64,000 nucleotides of DNA from Altibacter sp. HG106. GTDB taxonomy: Bacteria; Bacteroidota; Bacteroidia; Flavobacteriales; Flavobacteriaceae. The stretch covers positions 124,001 to 188,000 of the forward strand of contig NZ_JAQQTD010000001.1 in the NCBI RefSeq assembly GCF_028561755.1, in the 5' to 3' direction. A program made the translations under genes and the position numbers. How positions within the stretch are numbered: position 1 is the stretch's first letter; every line of letters starts with the position of its first letter. Below the pieces are notes generated by a model that was given only the letters and a program-made list of their open reading frames with translations, was not told the origin of the DNA and made no database searches. Shown piece by piece: positions 1-8,560 of this stretch.

Positions 1-410
1 AACACGGTGGAAAATAAAGGCGCTGAGCCTCCGGGAATGTAGATACCTACTGCTTCTATGGGCCGCTTCTCCTGCCAGCAAAGTACTCCCGCCTGTGTTT
101 CTACCCTCAGCGTTTCGGTTTGCTGTGCCTCGTGAAAGGTTGAAATGTTTTGGTACGCAACCTGCATGGCCTTTCTTAACACTTCCGGCACCCCGGAAGT
201 CGCTTTTTCAATCGCTTCCTTAGAAACGCGCATGCCATCTAGAGTAACGCCATCAAACAAGGCCGTATACTTCTGAACCGCTTGATCTCCGTTTCGCTGT
301 ACTTCTGAAAAAATACTTTCGGCCGTATTTCGCAATTGCTCTGAATCTCGCCCTGGCCGTTGCAAGAGGGTCGAATACTCGGTGGGATTCGGGTACTTAT
401 ATTGTTTCAT
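1..410 (-). CDS. hisD: Histidinol dehydrogenase, partial (C-terminus beyond window)
   Basis: Catalyses the last two steps of histidine synthesis, L-histidinol to L-histidine with NAD, in the cytoplasm. Reading the minus strand from the ATG at 408-410 gives an open frame to the window edge, starting MKQYKYPNPTEYSTLLQRPG and ending in the family motif GIYIPGGSAPLFSTV. That glycine- and proline-rich segment belongs to the HisD nucleotide-binding core. Only about 136 residues of the usual 430 or so are present, because the gene runs off the left edge. It starts 9 bases after hisG, so it is the second gene of the same his operon. Confidence 0.95.
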   Translation of the reverse strand, partial: MKQYKYPNPTEYSTLLQRPGRDSEQLRNTAESIFSEVQRNGDQAVQKYTALFDGVTLDGMRVSKEAIEKATSGVPEVLRKAMQVAYQNISTFHEAQQTETLRVETQAGVLCWQEKRPIEAVGIYIPGGSAPLFSTV

Positions 411-419
411 AATTATATT

Positions 420-1274
420 TTAAACGACCATTTTTTCAATAGGACACACCAATATTCCTTCGGCTCCGGCGGCTTTTAGGGCCTCAATCTTTTCCCAAAA
501 CTCGTCTTGGGGAACCACTGAATGAATGCTACTCCAGCCTTTTTCAGCTAATGGTAGTACTGTCGGACTCTTCATCCCGGGTAATATTTCAATGATCTGT
601 TCCAGTTGTTCATCTGGAGCATTCAGCAAGACATAACGAGAAGACCTCCCCTTAAGTACCGATTCGATTCTGAATTGCAGATTTTCTAAATAGGCCTTGG
701 CCGCTTCAGGTATTCTCGGAGAAGCCGCAAGCACGGCTTCACTTTGTAGAATGACCTCTACTTCTTTCAGATTGTTTTTGAAGAGTGTGCTCCCGCTGCT
801 CACAATGTCGCAGATGGCATCTGCCAGTCCGATGTTCGGAGCAATCTCGACACTTCCGTTAATAATATGGAGATCGGCTTCGATGCCATGCTCTGATAAG
901 TATTTTTGAAGGGTAACTGGATAGGAAGTGGCAATCCGTTTTCCTGCTAAATCCTGCACCGAATCGTATTCAAAAATTTTCGAAACTGCAATTGAAACGC
1001 GACATTTGGAAAATCCTAAGGGCTGCATATGCGTGATGCCATCGCCTTTTTCAACAAGTAGATTTTCGCCTACGATAGCGCAATCAACCACTCCATCTTT
1101 AAGATATTGAGGAATATCTCCGTTTCGTAAATAATAGATTTCCAGCGGAAAATTTTTGGCAGGCGCTTTCAATTGATCTTTTCCGTTGTCAATTGAAATA
1201 CCACAATCCTTCAGTAGTCTAAGGGATTCATCGTGAAGTCTCCCTGATTTTTGAACTGCAATTTTTAGTTTCAT
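420..1274 (-). CDS. hisG: ATP phosphoribosyltransferase, long form
   Basis: First and feedback-controlled step of histidine synthesis: ATP plus PRPP gives phosphoribosyl-ATP. The 284-residue protein starts MKLKIAVQKSGRLHDES, the typical HisG N-terminus, and has the two-lobed catalytic domain to about residue 205. A C-terminal HisG_C domain (about 210-284, ending EGILVCPIEKMVV) follows; in long-form HisG this domain binds histidine, so the enzyme should not need HisZ. It is the first structural gene of the operon, followed by hisD. It lies directly downstream of a leader peptide and intrinsic terminator, so transcription is probably controlled by attenuation as well as by enzyme inhibition. 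Confidence 0.96.
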   Translation of the reverse strand: MKLKIAVQKSGRLHDESLRLLKDCGISIDNGKDQLKAPAKNFPLEIYYLRNGDIPQYLKDGVVDCAIVGENLLVEKGDGITHMQPLGFSKCRVSIAVSKIFEYDSVQDLAGKRIATSYPVTLQKYLSEHGIEADLHIINGSVEIAPNIGLADAICDIVSSGSTLFKNNLKEVEVILQSEAVLAASPRIPEAAKAYLENLQFRIESVLKGRSSRYVLLNAPDEQLEQIIEILPGMKSPTVLPLAEKGWSSIHSVVPQDEFWEKIEALKAAGAEGILVCPIEKMVV

Positions 1275-1290
1275 AGCTCACATTGGTTAA

Positions 1291-1326
1291 TAAAAAAACC
1301 CGTTTAAGCATCGCTCAAACGGGTTT
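1291..1326 (-). terminator. His attenuator terminator hairpin
   Basis: On the minus strand the arms at 1326-1313 (AAACCCGTTTGAGC) and 1309-1296 (GCTTAAACGGGTTT) pair along their whole length, with a GAT loop and one G-U wobble. A T-rich run follows. On the plus strand the wobble becomes an A-C mismatch, so the structure is better as a minus-strand RNA. It lies between the leader peptide stop and the hisG start, about 20 bases upstream of hisG. This is the position of an attenuator rather than an end-of-operon terminator. Confidence 0.88.
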
Positions 1327-1357
1327 CAGTTTATGGTTTCAAGAACACACTACTAAA

Positions 1358-1414
1358 TCACCTCGCCGGAGCGTGGAGTGAAATAGTATGATGATGTTGC
1401 TTGTTGAATGTCAT
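1358..1414 (-). CDS. Histidine operon leader peptide
   Basis: An 18-codon ORF in the hisG upstream region encodes MTFNKQHHHTISLHAPAR and stops with TGA. Four of 18 residues are His, three of them consecutive, and it is followed by an intrinsic terminator before hisG. In known his leaders, shortage of charged His-tRNA stalls the ribosome on the His codons, which lets an alternative RNA fold prevent termination. Inference: this peptide is such a sensor. The -7 promoter element sits only 8 bases upstream of the ATG, so the transcript should begin within a few bases of the start codon and carry almost no 5' UTR. No Shine-Dalgarno-like sequence is seen. Confidence 0.85.
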   Translation of the reverse strand: MTFNKQHHHTISLHAPAR

Positions 1415-1422
1415 ATCTGAGA

Positions 1423-1430
1423 CAAATGTA
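1423..1430 (-). promoter_or_regulatory. Promoter -7 element of the his operon
   Basis: Minus-strand TACATTTG matches the Bacteroidota -7 consensus TAnnTTTG. A T-rich tract about 20 bases upstream could serve as the -33 element. Expected transcription start is around 1417-1418, almost at the leader peptide ATG. Confidence 0.65.
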
Positions 1431-1556
1431 TTAAAATTTGTTCAGCACGGGGTAAAAAACATATTAAATTATTACTAAGGAACCCTCCTATTTTTATAGA
1501 TTTGATAACGCATTGGCGTACGTTAGAAAACTCAATCGACTGTTTATCATTTATTA

Positions 1557-2513
1557 ATGAAGAATTTCCTCATTGCTTTTTTAGTCTTTTTGGTATGGGC
1601 ATTTTTTGCGCTGTGGTTGTATTCTTGGGTACAGCCTAAGGCAACCGCATCTTCAGTAGGGAATAAAGAGGTGGTGGAGACTAACCCAATTTCTGAAGAG
1701 GAAGAAGTAGTAGACGAAACGGACTCAACCGAAGTGATTCCTGCAGACACTTTTCAATTAGACGGACTCAAGGCGCTTAATTTGGAAGGAGACATCATTT
1801 TCTTATACCCGGAAACCATATCGATTAAGAAAAATTCGGCTGAATTAGACATTCCGAAGAGTTTATTAGACTATAAATATAAATTGAACACCTACGCGCT
1901 TCAACATCCCGATCAAGAACTTCATGTACTGTCGAAATACAGCGCCAGTGAACAAATTGAGAATCCCAATTACGGTATTCAGCGAGGCAATATCATAAAA
2001 AATGAACTTATTGAAACGGGCATCCCGCACGCCCGAATCGTGGTAAGATCTATTATTTCGGATATTTCTTTTTCGGAAAGAGACATGGCCAGAAACGGTA
2101 TTTCGTTCTCTTTTAGACCTTTGGACTCGGTTCGGTACAATAAAGCGCAGCAACAGTATTACGGAGCTTCCCTTACAATTTATCCAAGATTCTCCATGAG
2201 TGGGGTGTTGGAGAATGCCGACTTGAAAAAGTTTGGGGAAGATGCCAAAATCATACTGGAAAACCATCCGGAACTTCAACTCAAAATCATTGGACACACC
2301 GATAACGTTGGCAATGCTGTCGATAATTATCAGTCCGGTTTGAAAGATGCAAGAGAGGTGCGTTGGTACCTAGTAAATAAAGCGCAAATAGATAGAAAAA
2401 AAATAGTAGCTTTGTCAGAAGGTGAGTCAAACCCGCTCACCACAAACAAAACCGAAGAGGGTAGAATACAAAACCGACGTATTGAGGCGGTATTCGAAGT
2501 AACCAATGAATAA
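1557..2513 (+). CDS. OmpA-family cell wall-binding protein
   Basis: A 318-residue envelope protein. An N-terminal hydrophobic segment (about residues 3-22) acts as a signal or membrane anchor, then a Glu-rich linker follows. The C-terminal OmpA domain (about 205-315) shows the peptidoglycan-binding signature GHTDNVGN ... NRRIEAVFE. Proteins with this domain bind diaminopimelate in peptidoglycan and tether membrane to wall. The middle region (about 60-200) looks like a second, degenerate OmpA-like repeat with LHVLSKYSAS and IQRGNIIKNELIETGIP. Its last 8 bases overlap the next gene, a membrane protein, so the two are translationally coupled. Confidence 0.85.
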   Translation: MKNFLIAFLVFLVWAFFALWLYSWVQPKATASSVGNKEVVETNPISEEEEVVDETDSTEVIPADTFQLDGLKALNLEGDIIFLYPETISIKKNSAELDIPKSLLDYKYKLNTYALQHPDQELHVLSKYSASEQIENPNYGIQRGNIIKNELIETGIPHARIVVRSIISDISFSERDMARNGISFSFRPLDSVRYNKAQQQYYGASLTIYPRFSMSGVLENADLKKFGEDAKIILENHPELQLKIIGHTDNVGNAVDNYQSGLKDAREVRWYLVNKAQIDRKKIVALSEGESNPLTTNKTEEGRIQNRRIEAVFEVTNE

Positions 2514-3102
2514 TATTTCTGAACGTATCGAACAGTTTAGCGCGCACTGGGAAATTTTTCTTCTCATGCTCAGTGCCTTTCTTATCGGATACTTTTTCGC
2601 CTGGTGGACGCAAAAATCTAAATTCGGGACGCTTACCAAACGACTCAAGGAGGAAGTGAACCAACTTCAAATTGAAAAACAAAAAATCAATAATATTGAC
2701 ACGATTTTTTCTGAGATAAGGCCAAAAATTGTAAAGGTGGTAAAGGAAACTCAGGAGGAAATTAACGTGTCTAAGCCAGCCCCGAAAATAGCTGCCTCCC
2801 CCGATCAAGTGGCGGCGAAAGCAAAAACGAGTTTCGTCACCTACGCTAAGAGCAAGCCCGAATTGAATTTTGATAATTTTGGATACGCAGATGCAGACGC
2901 CAAAGATGATCTCACTAAAATTAACGGGATTGGCCCTTACATTGAGCTGAAACTAAACGAGATTGGTATTTTCAATTTCGATCAAATTAGTCGGTTTGAC
3001 GATAGCGATATTCGCACGATTACCGAGTTGATCGACTTCTTTCCCGGAAGGATTGATCGCGACAATTGGGTAGGGCAAGCCAAGGCGCTAAAAGTCTACT
3101 AA
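2506..3102 (+). CDS. Membrane-anchored helix-hairpin-helix protein
   Basis: A 198-residue protein of unknown role. Residues about 16-33 form a transmembrane helix, followed by a charged coiled-coil-like stretch (about 40-80) and a linker. The C-terminal 60 residues carry a helix-hairpin-helix fold with LTKINGIGPYIELKLNEIGI, like the HhH seen in DNA-binding and ribosome-associated proteins. In such families the GIG turn contacts nucleic-acid backbone. Here it is tethered to a membrane, which is unusual for a DNA-binding module. The gene overlaps the OmpA-like gene upstream by 8 bases and lies 1 base before the symporter gene, so all three form one operon. Confidence 0.75.
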   Translation: MNNISERIEQFSAHWEIFLLMLSAFLIGYFFAWWTQKSKFGTLTKRLKEEVNQLQIEKQKINNIDTIFSEIRPKIVKVVKETQEEINVSKPAPKIAASPDQVAAKAKTSFVTYAKSKPELNFDNFGYADADAKDDLTKINGIGPYIELKLNEIGIFNFDQISRFDDSDIRTITELIDFFPGRIDRDNWVGQAKALKVY

Positions 3103-3103
3103 T

Positions 3104-4855
3104 ATGGAATTATCCACTCTCGATTGGATGCTCATCCTATCGTTTTTTGTGATCTTCTTGATTATCGGTATTTGGGTCGCAAAGCGCTCCGGAAAAAATA
3201 CGCAAGAGTTCTTTTTGTCGGGTCGAAATATGCCATGGTGGTTATTGGGGATTTCCATGGTAGCAACCACGTTTTCCGCAGACACCCCGAACCTGGTTAC
3301 GGATATCGTTCGGCAAAACGGAATTTCTGGAAACTGGGTGTGGTGGACCTTCTTGGTCACCGGAATGCTTACGGTTTTCGTTTACGCGAAATTGTGGCGA
3401 CGCAGTCAGGTGCTTACCGATCTTCAATTTTATGAAATGCGCTATAGCGGAAAAGAAGCGGCCTTCCTTCGAGGATTTCGCGCGTTGTATCTTGGTGTTT
3501 TCTTCAATGTTATGATCATGGCTTCTGTCTGTTTGGCGGCCATAAAAATAGGAGGAATTTTATTTGATTTGGCGCCATGGGAATGCGTATTATACGCCTC
3601 CCTCGTAACGGTAGCATACAGCTCTATTGGCGGACTCCGCGGAGTGATTCTAACCGATTTTCTGCAGTTTTTGGTAGCGATGGTAGGTTCTATTTGGGCG
3701 GCCATTTACATTATCAATCTTCCGGAAGTAGGTGGCTTATCTAAGTTGCTCACCCATCCCAACGTGTCAGACAAACTTTCATTCTTACCAGACTTTAACG
3801 ATACAGAGTCGCTGTTGGTATTGCTTATCATCCCGCTGGCCGTACAATGGTGGAGCGTTTGGTATCCCGGTGCTGAACCAGGAGGAGGTGGATACATCGC
3901 TCAGCGCATGCTTTCCGCAAAAAACGAAAAAAACGCAATTGGCGCAACACTGTTATTTAATATTGCCCATTATGCTCTACGGCCCTGGCCCTGGATCCTT
4001 ATTGCCCTGGCCTCCTTAGTGTTGTATCCACAACTTAGTGATATAGGCGCTGAATTTCCCAACGCGGTTCTAGGACATGATTTAGGATATCCGGCTATGT
4101 TATCCCGACTTCCTTCGGGTCTCCTGGGAATTGTGGTGGCTTCTTTGATCGCTGCCTTTATGAGTACGATCTCTACGCACCTCAATTGGGGGTCATCGTA
4201 CGTATCTCTTGATTTTTATAAACGATTCGTAAAACCGGAAGCCTCCGAGCGAGAGTTAGTGACCATCGGTCGATTGACCACAGTAGTGCTTATGATTATT
4301 GCAGCGCTTTTGGCCCTACTGCTGAGCAGCGCCTTGAGCACCTTCAACATCTTATTACAAATTGGAGCCGGAACGGGCCTCATTTTTATCCTACGCTGGT
4401 TTTGGTGGCGCATCAATGCCTACAGTGAGATTACCGGCATGATCGTTTCATTTTTAGTAGCGGTTGCCTTCGAGGTGTTTGATACAGGGCTGGCGGACCA
4501 TGAAAAATTGGTCTTAGGGGTAGCGATAACAACCGTTAGCTGGATTGTGGTGACCTTTTTGACGCGCCCTACAAAGGCAACGACCTTAGCCTCTTTTTAC
4601 AACGCCGTGACGCCTTATGGAATGGGTTGGAGTCGATTTAAGGAGCGGGCAGCAAAGCAAGGAATGGAACTTAAACAAAGTCACGATCGGTTTACCATCG
4701 ACCTCGCCTCCATGCTCTTAGGGATCCTCTTTGTGTATACGGCACTCTTCGGAACAGGTTATGTGATCTACGGCAATTATTTAGGAGCTGCCATTCTCTG
4801 GGGAATAGCGATGGTAGCAGCCTTTTTGATTTTCACTCTTTGGAATAAAAAATAA
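3104..4855 (+). CDS. Sodium:solute symporter (SSS family)
   Basis: A 583-residue inner-membrane carrier with about 13 hydrophobic segments. The N-terminal region has the SSS signature around FFLSGRNMPWWLLGISMVATTFSADTP at residues 36-62 (given only as positions and key residues GRNMPWWLLG, STFSADTP-like). Members use the sodium gradient to import sugars, amino acids, proline or other small solutes. The substrate cannot be told from sequence. The protein resembles the large flavobacterial transporters often found beside catabolic genes, but no such gene is adjacent here. It is the last gene of the operon and converges on the prohibitin-like gene. Confidence 0.87.
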   Translation: MELSTLDWMLILSFFVIFLIIGIWVAKRSGKNTQEFFLSGRNMPWWLLGISMVATTFSADTPNLVTDIVRQNGISGNWVWWTFLVTGMLTVFVYAKLWRRSQVLTDLQFYEMRYSGKEAAFLRGFRALYLGVFFNVMIMASVCLAAIKIGGILFDLAPWECVLYASLVTVAYSSIGGLRGVILTDFLQFLVAMVGSIWAAIYIINLPEVGGLSKLLTHPNVSDKLSFLPDFNDTESLLVLLIIPLAVQWWSVWYPGAEPGGGGYIAQRMLSAKNEKNAIGATLLFNIAHYALRPWPWILIALASLVLYPQLSDIGAEFPNAVLGHDLGYPAMLSRLPSGLLGIVVASLIAAFMSTISTHLNWGSSYVSLDFYKRFVKPEASERELVTIGRLTTVVLMIIAALLALLLSSALSTFNILLQIGAGTGLIFILRWFWWRINAYSEITGMIVSFLVAVAFEVFDTGLADHEKLVLGVAITTVSWIVVTFLTRPTKATTLASFYNAVTPYGMGWSRFKERAAKQGMELKQSHDRFTIDLASMLLGILFVYTALFGTGYVIYGNYLGAAILWGIAMVAAFLIFTLWNKK

Positions 4856-4881
4856 ACCGCTCCTTCATGGAAGGAACGGTT
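4855..4881 (-). terminator. Terminator of the fabG-VWA-prohibitin operon
   Basis: Arms AACCG-TCCTT (4855-4865) and AAGGA-CGGTT (4871-4881) pair around a CATGG loop. The C/A mismatch on the plus strand becomes a G-U pair on the minus strand, and a T-rich run follows on that strand. It therefore mainly serves the minus operon, and overlaps the last base of the symporter stop codon. Confidence 0.7.
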
Positions 4882-4906
4882 CTCTTAGCGTTCGCGAAGC
4901 GAATCC

Positions 4907-5722
4907 TTAATTATTCCCAAGAATCAAGGGAAGACCGTCATCTCCAGAACCCACTACCACTATTTTTGAGTTGGGTGATTTTGCTAATTCCAGCGTGGCT
5001 TCTATCCCTTTGTCCTGTAAAATTTTGTCGGTCAAAGATGCACTTAAAATTCGGTTGGCTTCCGCTTTACCCTGCGCTTCAATCTTAACCTTTTCAGCTT
5101 CCTTTTCAGCCGTTACGAGTCTAAATTCATACTCTAACGACTCCTGCTCCTGCTTCAACTTTCGTTCGATAGCGTCTTTAATGGTCTTCGGAAGCGTAAC
5201 ATCACGCACCAAGACTTCATTCAACTGTACAAATTGATTATCGAGAATTTTTTTTGTTTCGGCATAGATTTCATCCTGAATAACATCACGCTTGCTGCTG
5301 TACAATTGTTCTGGCGTATAGCGTCCTACCACGCTTCTGGCGGCACTTCTAATGGCGGGTTGAATTACCCGTTGCAAATAGCTTTCTCCCAACGTTTGGT
5401 GCAATCTTCCTAAATCTCCATATACCGGCTGAAACCAGGCAGAAGCGTCAATCTTAATTTCCAAACCATTGGAGGAAAGCACTTTCATTTGCTCGTAAAG
5501 CTCTTGTTGTCGCACCTCATAGACAATCACATCGTTCCAGGGCGCGATCAAATGAAACCCTTCTCCTAATGGGGGCTCGTCTGTCACTACACCACCACCA
5601 AAGGTTTTATACAGCACTCCCGCTTCACCAGAACCAATGGTAACAGCCGATTTAGCAAATGCAATAATCACCAAAATAGCGATGATGATAATAGGTATTC
5701 CAACTTTAGGTAATCGTTCCAT
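4907..5722 (-). CDS. Prohibitin-family (SPFH/Band 7) membrane protein
   Basis: A 271-residue protein with one N-terminal transmembrane helix (about residues 8-28) and an SPFH domain (about 30-210). The stretch GSGEAGVLYKTFGG is typical of prohibitins. After it comes a Glu/Lys-rich coiled coil (about 180-235) with EKEAEKVKIEAQGKAEANRI. Prohibitins form large ring-shaped assemblies and stabilise or sort membrane proteins, often with FtsH-like proteases. It is the third gene of the fabG-VWA-prohibitin group, 16 bases after the VWA gene, so it is probably cotranscribed. The specific partner is not visible here. Confidence 0.87.
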   Translation of the reverse strand: MERLPKVGIPIIIIAILVIIAFAKSAVTIGSGEAGVLYKTFGGGVVTDEPPLGEGFHLIAPWNDVIVYEVRQQELYEQMKVLSSNGLEIKIDASAWFQPVYGDLGRLHQTLGESYLQRVIQPAIRSAARSVVGRYTPEQLYSSKRDVIQDEIYAETKKILDNQFVQLNEVLVRDVTLPKTIKDAIERKLKQEQESLEYEFRLVTAEKEAEKVKIEAQGKAEANRILSASLTDKILQDKGIEATLELAKSPNSKIVVVGSGDDGLPLILGNN

Positions 5723-5738
5723 AATATACTTTCAATTT

Positions 5739-7772
5739 TTATGTGAGTCCGTTGTACTTTCTAATAAACCATTCGGCACTAAGCGTCAATGCAATAATTA
5801 GTAGTAAATAGTACCAATCAATTAAAGGTACGGTTTTTTCGATGCTTTTCTGAATGGTTCGATATCTTTTATCCGCTAATAAATTATCTATGAGCCTGTT
5901 ATACTCTGAAGCATAAAAAGATACGCCACCCGTATGGGTCGCCAAGCGCTGTAGTTTCGTTACATTGGCATTACCAAATTGTTGTTCCACTTGGAAGTCG
6001 ATAATGGTAAATCGACCGCTTCTAGCAATGTTCTCCCCTTGTACCTGCACCGTATAATCATACGTTCCAGGCGCAAGGCTGTTCAAATCAACCACATAAT
6101 AATTGTTGGTTAGCAACATCGGGAATGTCGTTACGCGGTTGGTTGCTTCATGGGTTACTGAAATTTGAAGGGATGCCTGCCCGTCAAACTGATAGGTATT
6201 GTCAAAGTACTGCGCAGTAAGTTGAATACGCTGATTGCTGTAATAAAAACTTTCATGAGACACTTCCAGTCTGCTTCGTCGGTTATTGGAAGCGAGGTAC
6301 TGAATCATCTGCCCCATGAAGGTATCGAAAGGCTGAAACGAATCTGAATTCAAATAAGATTGTGCCCTCCATCGCCAAAAGCCTTCGCCGTCCCATAGCG
6401 CTCCTCTCCTACCGTTATCATCCCAGGTTGACAACATCGCACTGCCGGTATCAAAACCGCTCACCTGTTGTTGTAAGAGCACTTCGTGCGGTATGGTGAC
6501 AGAGAGTTCTCCGAAGGTGGTTTGCAGGGGCGGGAAGTCTGAGAAACCAAGGTCCTCCACAGTAAAGGTTCCGTAATTTGGATTAAACGAACCACTTACC
6601 GTTTCGTCTTGATAGGTAGTTTCTTTCTGAAATTGGGTTTGTGTACGATTTAAAAAATTCCAGTCGGTTTCCGCCCCGGTGAGCGTCCATGTATTCTGTT
6701 TGGAGCTTTCTAGCGCTTCATACACCTCCTGAAACCTTCGGTTGGGCTGATACAGGATTACCAATTGATACTCGCCCAGAGTTGCCAGAGCTTCAGACGG
6801 ACTGGCAAACGTGACACTTCGTTGTTCATTGGACGCAATTGCCTTCCGAAGCGCTCCCAGGTCGGGATGCACCAAGGTGTGGACCACCAGGATATTTGTC
6901 GCCTGATCGATGACCTCTACCGCAAATTGCTTTTGATTGTTTACTGTATTCTGTTCATTGGGCAGTGGTGCAATTTGCGCCGTATATGCCTGAATGCCTA
7001 CGCGGGTTGCGGGAAGTGTAAAAGTAAGGGTCGCTGTATTCTCGGTTTCAGAAAAAGCAATCGAACGTTGAAAAACCACCGCGTTTCCTTGAGATACCGT
7101 AAAAGAATTGGTGGTTTGCCCTTCGCCATTATAGGTAATAATGGCTTCTACCGGAAAATCGTTTTTGAGAAAAGCATAGCGATTGCTATTTAATCGTTCG
7201 ATTCGCAAATCAGCACTCTGAAGGGAATCGCCTAAAATTAAAGGATATACGGGTTGATTTTCTCGTACACTAATAAATTCATAATCGCTTCCCAGCGTTT
7301 GGTTTCCGTCGGATAACAGTATCGTGGGCGCGGTTTGATTTCGGAATGTTTCCTGAAGGCTTTCTAAAGCTTTCGTTATTTGGGTGTTCTCTTCGGAAAA
7401 AGATAATGAGTCTAGCGGTTCTAACGTATTTCCGAAGCGGTAGTACACCACCTCAAAACGATCGTTAAGCGCCTCATTGCGTTGAAGGTCTTGTACAAGT
7501 GTTTCCACCAGGGAGTCGTTTTCCAGATAGGCTACCGAAGAAGAATTATCTAGTAAAACCGGCAGTTTAGGCTTCTCCAGCCGAAGCTCGGTATTTTTGA
7601 AGCTGGGGTTTATAAGTAGTAAGAAAAGTGCAAAGAGGGTAAGAAATCGCAATACTCCGAAAGTCCAGGCTAACGAGGACGGGTACTTTGAACGATATCC
7701 ATACATAAAAAGCGCCAGTGCCATAGAACTTACACCGGCGATCACAATATATAATACCGTCTCTGCTGTCAT
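5739..7772 (-). CDS. VWA-like membrane protein with extracytoplasmic domain
   Basis: A 677-residue protein with two N-terminal transmembrane helices (about 6-24 and 38-60) and one near the C-terminus (about 655-672). Residues about 70-190 resemble a von Willebrand A domain with a MIDAS-type DNSSS motif and a second ILLSDGNQ strand. The rest is predicted beta-rich and periplasmic. This architecture resembles BatA-like proteins of Bacteroidota, whose role in stress resistance is not fully settled. The gene begins 3 bases after fabG and ends 16 bases before the prohibitin-like gene. A second protein with a similar layout lies at 60089-62011. Confidence 0.7.
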   Translation of the reverse strand: MTAETVLYIVIAGVSSMALALFMYGYRSKYPSSLAWTFGVLRFLTLFALFLLLINPSFKNTELRLEKPKLPVLLDNSSSVAYLENDSLVETLVQDLQRNEALNDRFEVVYYRFGNTLEPLDSLSFSEENTQITKALESLQETFRNQTAPTILLSDGNQTLGSDYEFISVRENQPVYPLILGDSLQSADLRIERLNSNRYAFLKNDFPVEAIITYNGEGQTTNSFTVSQGNAVVFQRSIAFSETENTATLTFTLPATRVGIQAYTAQIAPLPNEQNTVNNQKQFAVEVIDQATNILVVHTLVHPDLGALRKAIASNEQRSVTFASPSEALATLGEYQLVILYQPNRRFQEVYEALESSKQNTWTLTGAETDWNFLNRTQTQFQKETTYQDETVSGSFNPNYGTFTVEDLGFSDFPPLQTTFGELSVTIPHEVLLQQQVSGFDTGSAMLSTWDDNGRRGALWDGEGFWRWRAQSYLNSDSFQPFDTFMGQMIQYLASNNRRSRLEVSHESFYYSNQRIQLTAQYFDNTYQFDGQASLQISVTHEATNRVTTFPMLLTNNYYVVDLNSLAPGTYDYTVQVQGENIARSGRFTIIDFQVEQQFGNANVTKLQRLATHTGGVSFYASEYNRLIDNLLADKRYRTIQKSIEKTVPLIDWYYLLLIIALTLSAEWFIRKYNGLT

Positions 7773-7775
7773 AGA

Positions 7776-8522
7776 TTATGTGAGCATTCCCCCATCCACA
7801 TTCAGCACTTGCCCGGTTACATATGAAGAAAGGTCACTTCCTAAGAAAATACAGGCATTCGCGATGTCTTCCGGACTTCCACCGCGTTTAAGCGGAATCG
7901 CATCTCGCCAGGATTGTACCGTAGCTTCATCTAATTTTCCTGTCATTTCGGTTTCAATAAAGCCCGGAGCAATAGCGTTGCAGCGAATGTTTCTCGAGCC
8001 AAGTTCCAGGGCTACCGATTTCGTAAACCCAATGATACCTGCTTTAGAAGCGGCATAATTAGTCTGTCCGGCATTCCCTTTGACTCCTACTACCGAGCTC
8101 ATATTAATGATTGAGCCTCCTCGCTGTTTTAACATGGTGCGTTGTACGGCCTTGGTCATATTGAACACCGATTTGAGGTTCACCTCAATCACCTTATCAA
8201 AATCTTCTTCCGAAATACGCATTAAGAGATTGTCTTTGGTAATTCCTGCATTGTTGATCAAAATATCGATACGGTCAAAGTCTTTCAATACCTGCTCGAT
8301 CAATGCTTGCGATTCTTCATAGCTCGCCGCATTGCTTTGATAGGCCTTGGCGGTCACTCCGTTTTTTGAAACCTCAGCAGCCAATGCTTCAGCGGCTTCT
8401 GCAGACGAATTATAGGTAAATGCCACATGAGCACCATGGCTCGCAAATGTTTCCACTATGCCTTTCCCAATACCCCGACTTCCACCGGTAATAATAGCAG
8501 TTTTTCCTTCTAATAACTTCAT
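7776..8522 (-). CDS. fabG: 3-oxoacyl-ACP reductase
   Basis: NADPH-dependent short-chain dehydrogenase that reduces 3-oxoacyl-ACP in each cycle of type II fatty acid synthesis. The 248-residue protein has the Rossmann motif TGGSRGIGKG (about 12-21), NNAG (about 90), a catalytic Ser, and the YAASK motif (Tyr and Lys near 154 and 158). Length and the C-terminal LNVDGGMLT fit FabG rather than a generic SDR. It has its own promoter just after the sucD terminator and leads the operon with the VWA and prohibitin genes. Its products feed the nearby lipid A genes. Confidence 0.93.
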   Translation of the reverse strand: MKLLEGKTAIITGGSRGIGKGIVETFASHGAHVAFTYNSSAEAAEALAAEVSKNGVTAKAYQSNAASYEESQALIEQVLKDFDRIDILINNAGITKDNLLMRISEEDFDKVIEVNLKSVFNMTKAVQRTMLKQRGGSIINMSSVVGVKGNAGQTNYAASKAGIIGFTKSVALELGSRNIRCNAIAPGFIETEMTGKLDEATVQSWRDAIPLKRGGSPEDIANACIFLGSDLSSYVTGQVLNVDGGMLT

Positions 8523-8547
8523 TGATACGACTCTTTAAGGTGATACC

Positions 8548-8555
8548 CAAATATA
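8548..8555 (-). promoter_or_regulatory. Promoter -7 element for fabG
   Basis: Minus-strand TATATTTG fits TAnnTTTG exactly and lies 26 bases before the fabG ATG. It directly continues the T-run of the sucD terminator, so terminator tail and promoter share bases. No clear -33 element is visible, since that region is inside the hairpin. Confidence 0.6.
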
Positions 8556-8560
8556 AAAAA

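Noticed and set aside
1557-1750. Minus-strand ORF over the OmpA-like gene start
   Set aside because: Ser/Thr-rich shadow of the acidic linker on the opposite strand.
7597-8058. 153-residue plus-strand ORF across the VWA-fabG junction
   Set aside because: It spans two strong minus-strand genes and has no recognisable features.
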